From Sisyra terminalis (lineage: Eukaryota > Arthropoda > Insecta > Neuroptera > Sisyridae), in NCBI GenBank assembly GCA_958496175.1, contig OY292274.1, forward strand, positions 32,527,482 to 32,591,481: a DNA stretch of 64,000 nucleotides, written 5' to 3'. Positions 59,706 through 64,000 of the stretch are shown piece by piece; position 1 is the first letter of the stretch, and each line of letters opens with the position of its first letter. A program made the translations under genes and the position numbers. The notes beneath the pieces are model-generated. The model was given only the letters and a program-made list of their open reading frames with translations. It was not told where the DNA came from and made no database searches.

Positions 59706-62700
59706 AAAATGTTTAGTTCAACGCAATTTTGACTTAAAGAGCACTTAAAAAATTAAAATAAAACAGAAAAAATGTAACAATTTCAACAGGGATAAGATAA
59801 AACTTGAAGCGACAATGACAAAGAATATTTTAGTAGTACAACAATTGGGTAGGTAACCAATTTAGGTGCACAAACCGATAAATACGGTATTTATTTAAAC
59901 TTAAAATATAAATATGATCTATCGAATATGTCTCTGTATAATAAAAATAAGAGCTAAAATATTATTGCATTGATCATTTCCATATTTAGTAGGTAAAAAT
60001 ATACAAATTTAGCAATTATTGAGTCCGAAACAATTTCACAGTTGTACAGTGCAATAAGATACACGTTTGGAAAATTATTAGAATTTTTCAAAGATATCCA
60101 ATCGAAAAAAAAATGATTTTTCAAATCATTTATCTCAATCTAAATTGTTCATAACAGATTTTATCCAACCTTTTTTGTGGTATAAAACAAAGAGACTCTT
60201 TTAGGTCTAAATATCATTGGTAGATACTTATAAGTTTTAAAACGTGAAGAAAATAAAACAAAAAATTCATTGTAATAATATGTTTAAGAAGGTTTTCTTT
60301 TATGTTAAGAATATAATTTGTAAAAGAGTCCTAATTATTCACCAAGTTATTTTTAATTTTCAAAAGTAGATAATCTCTAAACGTTTATTATAAAACGTTT
60401 TTTCTCTTTTACATGAACTCAAAAATAGTTTCATATATCAATTTCTTTCTTTTCAGAATTCGAATAGAACTCTTTATTAAATTTATATATTTATGTATTA
60501 TGTTGTCTTTAAAACCTTATGTTATGCTCAATAGGCGATACTACTACTTTTACGGCAAGTCCTATCATTGGAATGTAACTTAAAAATAGTTACTAAAATT
60601 ATTTACAACTTTTTAGTTAAGATTATTTCAAATTTATTAAAATTGAAACTTAATAAGTATCTTTCTTACAGACCATTAAACTAAAAAGGTAAAAAATATT
60701 TTTGCTTAAATATCACATCTGTTCTTAAGTTAGAATTGAAAATAAAGAAATATATTTTTAATTTCTCATTGTTATTTTTTATCTGTTAAAATTATACTAT
60801 GCCAGTTTCATTTTACGTTTTCCAAAAATAAGATTAGCCAATAATCTATAAAATCTGTCATTTAGATATATTATAATATTTTAAACAACAGAAATGTACA
60901 CGATCGTATCGTTTTACACTCCACAGACCTGCCCCTTAAATCAATTATTTTTATGCCAAAACTAACACATGTTTTGTGATTGACCGGACAAAATTTCACT
61001 CAAAATATGTATGTGAGAACTACATTCTAAGTAGTAAATGACTATAAATACTTATAAACTCAACGCTAGAGGGAAGTGAGTATGCAAAATGTTAGGACCG
61101 AATTTCACCAAAGGATTTTAATGGACCGTAGCCTGTGGATAATCTTGCTGGTTCATTTTTTGGTTCTATTCTTTTATCTTTTGTTTTCTTTTGTGTAGGT
61201 ATTAGAAATTATATATTAGATAGTAAATTGACCAATGAAATAAACACAAAAACAAAACAAGAATAATATAATTAATGTAATAGTTCTATACTACAAAAGA
61301 ACTCCAAATAGCAGCCATTTCAAACTTATTTTGGTATTAAACATATCATAATTCTTCGGGCCCAAATTTTAAACAAATTGTACTCCAAATCGTTTTATGG
61401 TTACATCTACTGTGTTTTATTAAAAATTGTAGGTCAATTTCCGTAACGGAAATAATATACAAAAAAAAAATGTAGATAGAATAAAAATAAAATAGAGTAA
61501 AATAGAAATAGATATAAGATAGAATAAAAATCAACACAATTTTTAGTATTAAGTTTTCGATTGATCTAATTTTTGATATTGATGTTTCAGTCAATCTGGT
61601 TTGCTGCTGTTCACAAATATATGTGCCGCCAAATATAGATAATTTGCTTCTTACAGTGTCAAATTCTTGGGAACGATTTGCGATCTAAAAAGTTATTGGC
61701 TCATTATAAATAGTACTTAACAAGAAACAAAAACGTGCTTAAAACTACTTTGCAATTTTTTCATAATTTTGGTAAATAGTTTCGAAGATATAAATAAATG
61801 GTGTTACGAAATCTGAAATTGACTGTTACGATAACTAAATAGTACACAAATCGGAAATGAAATAAACAAAATGTAACTGCGCATGTGCTGAATCGAGTAA
61901 CTTCTGTTATATGTACAATATACTGTAAGAAATACAATACACCTAAAACTGACTGTCCGTCTAGGCAAGGACCCCGGTATAACACACCTCTAGTTCCGGA
62001 GCTGCCTAATTCCCATTTATAACAACAGACATGTGAAAGTGCAAAGGTAAAATTATTATCAGTTGTAAAGATTTACAGCTCCTTCATGTTGTAACTAAAA
62101 AGTTAAGCTTTTACGTTAACGCCGTTAAAGCTGCGACTATTGATACCATTGATTTTAACAGTTGCAAGTAAAACAAAGTTTTATCAAAGAAAAAAAATTC
62201 AAAAATTTTGCCATTTTTTGTAAACTATAACTAAAAAAACACTACAATGATATGCACTAAACTTTAAATACCTCTCTGCTATTGTAATATTTTATTTTTT
62301 GCCACTTATCAACATACCTTAAGTTTCAAAAATGTTTAAGTATACTTTTTAATTTTTTATTAGTTATAAACTATCATTTTGCTAATATTATATATCTACA
62401 AGTTCACAATATACAAACCCTTAAAGTTTTCATTATTTTTGTTTGTTGTAATAATAATTCATTATTTTTTTTCCGACCTAAGCAAAACAAACTTTCCACA
62501 TTATAATAATATACCTATTATACTTTCATGAAAGAAGTTTATCATATTTAATAATTAATTCAAAGAGAAATCTATTGTATTAAGAAATATTACCTGCCAA
62601 CGTTTTCACACATAAATTCTTTTCTATTTCATTTTAGCAAGTAAAATGTCGTTATACGAGCAAATTTTTCAACCGAAAACTTTAATTTATGGTAAATTAT

Positions 62701-63833
62701 TTAAATCGCATCGTATAAAACCTAAAATTTTACACGCTAAGTTTCCAACTTTATTTATTCTATATTTTTTTTTTCGTTAGAAACGTGAATAAAATCAATT
62801 GAAAGCAATCTTGACAAATCGTACTTATAAAAATAAATTGAAAAATCAGTTTTAAATAAGAACTGTCAATTGCAATTCGCATGTTTTTAATTAAAAACTC
62901 GGTTTTTATTTTCCTGTCTCTTTTCCGTTTAGTATTCGATTAAAGGTCTTTTTCGTATGTACAAAGGAAAAAGGAATGGTATTAATGATGTGCAGTTTTC
63001 ATTTATTCCTTTTATATTCATTTAACGCTTGTAGTTTCCTATTTTCTTCACACAAGAATTTTCTTTTATTCGCAAATAATGAGCACCCACACTGGCAAAC
63101 GTACATTTTCTAGAAATGCACAAAAACATTTATTAGTTTTCTAGTTTCATTTCTGTTCATTCTTACACAATAGAAGTGTTGAAATGCTGCACGTATTTTC
63201 AATTTACCTCTGAATGCAATTTTTAACAGCTTTGTAAAGCGGAATTTGTTACTTTCTGACAATTTACCTCGAATGAAAAATCAAACAAAATTATGCGACT
63301 ATATTGCAGTTGCATGTAAATGTCAAATACGGTAATTATAAATTTAATTTTTACTTTTAGTAGTAGGAAAATCGTTTGGTAATTTATGAATGTTGGAGGT
63401 TTTAATATCAAATTGTTAATGAGAATTTCATATTTTTCATATTTGTAAATTTTGTTTGATTATAAAATGAGATACAGAGATTACGCTTCAGACAGTTAAT
63501 ATTAATCAACATTAGTATATGTACAAGTTGATAAATTGCTCTTAATTAAACAACGAATAATAATGAAGGCTCAATATTGCACGAAGACGAAGGCTTCCTT
63601 CCTTTCTGAAAACAGATGTTTCAATGATTATAGCTCGAAACGTTCACTGATTTCTAATTTTCAAATATGTATGTATACAAAATCGTTGTTGAATCGGTTC
63701 GAAACGTAGTGCATATATACACATGGATAGAATGACTGTTGAGTTTAAAAAGTCCTTTGTATGGAATAACCGTCTCGTAAAAACAAAACTTTAACGCTTT
63801 GAACAAGAATATTTTTCTTATTTGAATATTTAC
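59706..63833. other. Long A+T-rich stretch, no gene supported
   Basis: Low-complexity frames only. A possible plus-strand mini-exon at 62646-62691 (acceptor-like TTTCATTTTAG, ATG, donor-like G|GTAAAT) is too short to support. The repeat segment at 61815-61930 pairs with 44050-44145. Confidence 0.35.
61815..61930. repeat. Short dispersed repeat, member 2
   Basis: Matches 44050-44145 best at CTGTTACG and TGAAATAAACAAAATGTAAC followed by TGCGCATGTGC. No target duplication or coding sequence is visible. Confidence 0.35.
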
Positions 63834-63983
63834 CATATTAGGGTCGATCAGCAGGAATGGAGAAACGTGAGATTTCATCGATGGTAACAAAAATATTTTG
63901 CTCTTGAGGTTTAAACCTCAACGGTTGTAAATCATTTAAGCAACACAAATTCAAATTGGAGCCAATAAGAAATTCTTGTTCTT
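63834..63983 (-). CDS. Candidate upstream exon of the host gene, with an in-frame TAA
   Basis: The minus-strand acceptor is TTTATTTTAG and the donor ATG|GTAAAT. One frame is open for 46 codons, starting EQEFLIGSNLNLCCLNDLQP and ending VTIDEISRFSIPADRP, and shows the purine-first, pyrimidine-last codon habit of real coding DNA. It then meets TAA seven bases before the donor. Start and end phases are right for joining to 22068-22205 (G plus AT gives Asp). It may be a terminal exon of another transcript, a broken exon, or an exon with a sequence error. No family is recognised. The window ends 17 bases upstream, so earlier exons are outside. Confidence 0.4.
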
Positions 63984-64000
63984 CTAAAATAAAACAAATT

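Noticed and set aside
62646..62691. Mini first exon on the plus strand (MSLYEQIFQPKTLIYG)
   Set aside because: Only 15 codons before a donor-like G|GTAAAT and no partner exon found in the window.
1..64000. CRISPR arrays, bacterial operons, ribosome binding sites
   Set aside because: The window is eukaryotic nuclear DNA; no regularly spaced direct repeats or prokaryotic gene layout are present.

Overview
This window is A+T-rich arthropod nuclear DNA, most probably from an insect. The evidence is the mix of non-LTR retrotransposons, a tRNA-derived SINE, hAT, mariner, PIF/Harbinger and Helitron remnants, and a host gene whose small exons are separated by introns of more than 10 kb. The species cannot be read from the sequence. 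There are no operons, rRNA genes, CRISPR arrays or functional tRNA genes.

Host gene (minus strand). Two exons fit together exactly: an internal exon at 22068-22205 and a terminal coding exon at 11553-11665, joined in phase 1 with canonical AG and GT borders. A third candidate exon, 63834-63983, has the right phase to lie upstream, but it carries an in-frame TAA just before its donor. I do not recognise the protein. If the three exons belong together, most of the window is intron of one gene.

Retroelements. The most striking content is three insertions of one ~1.7 kb element (15615-17367, 19177-20895, 32650-34364). Each has its own target-site duplication, a 5' leader starting AGTCGAAATC, a single ORF1-type gene, a 3' hairpin and a poly(A) tail. 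None has a reverse-transcriptase ORF2, and all share the same ORF1-to-3'UTR layout, so this is an amplified ORF1-only LINE derivative (compare mammalian HAL1 or the gag-only HeT-A) and not three chance deletions. Two copies keep a full 434-codon ORF and differ at about ten bases. A tRNA-derived SINE (six copies or fragments) ends in a tail resembling the LINE 3' end, including the TCGCT/AGCGA stem, so the two families probably share one reverse transcriptase. One LINE copy sits inside a SINE.

DNA transposons. From left to right: a TA-flanked 943-bp inverted-terminal element (1941-2883); a 1080-bp TTA-flanked Harbinger-like element carrying a BESS-domain ORF (4603-5682); a hAT MITE (7880-8157); a foldback (9801-9955); a hAT N-terminal exon remnant (14121-14290); two wrecked mariners (14640-15245, 56950-57690); two copies of a ~0.9-kb foldback family (27733-28620, 46963-48215), the second interrupted by a 397-bp insertion; a 295-bp palindrome (38114-38408); a hAT deletion derivative (44532-45246); another hAT MITE (49939-50297); a Helitron helicase end (54550-55135); and a decayed copy of a dispersed protein family with a GERFH-type motif (59130-59705). 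A LINE reverse-transcriptase tail lies at 31220-31715.

The remaining DNA is A+T-rich intronic or intergenic sequence in which I see no genes.
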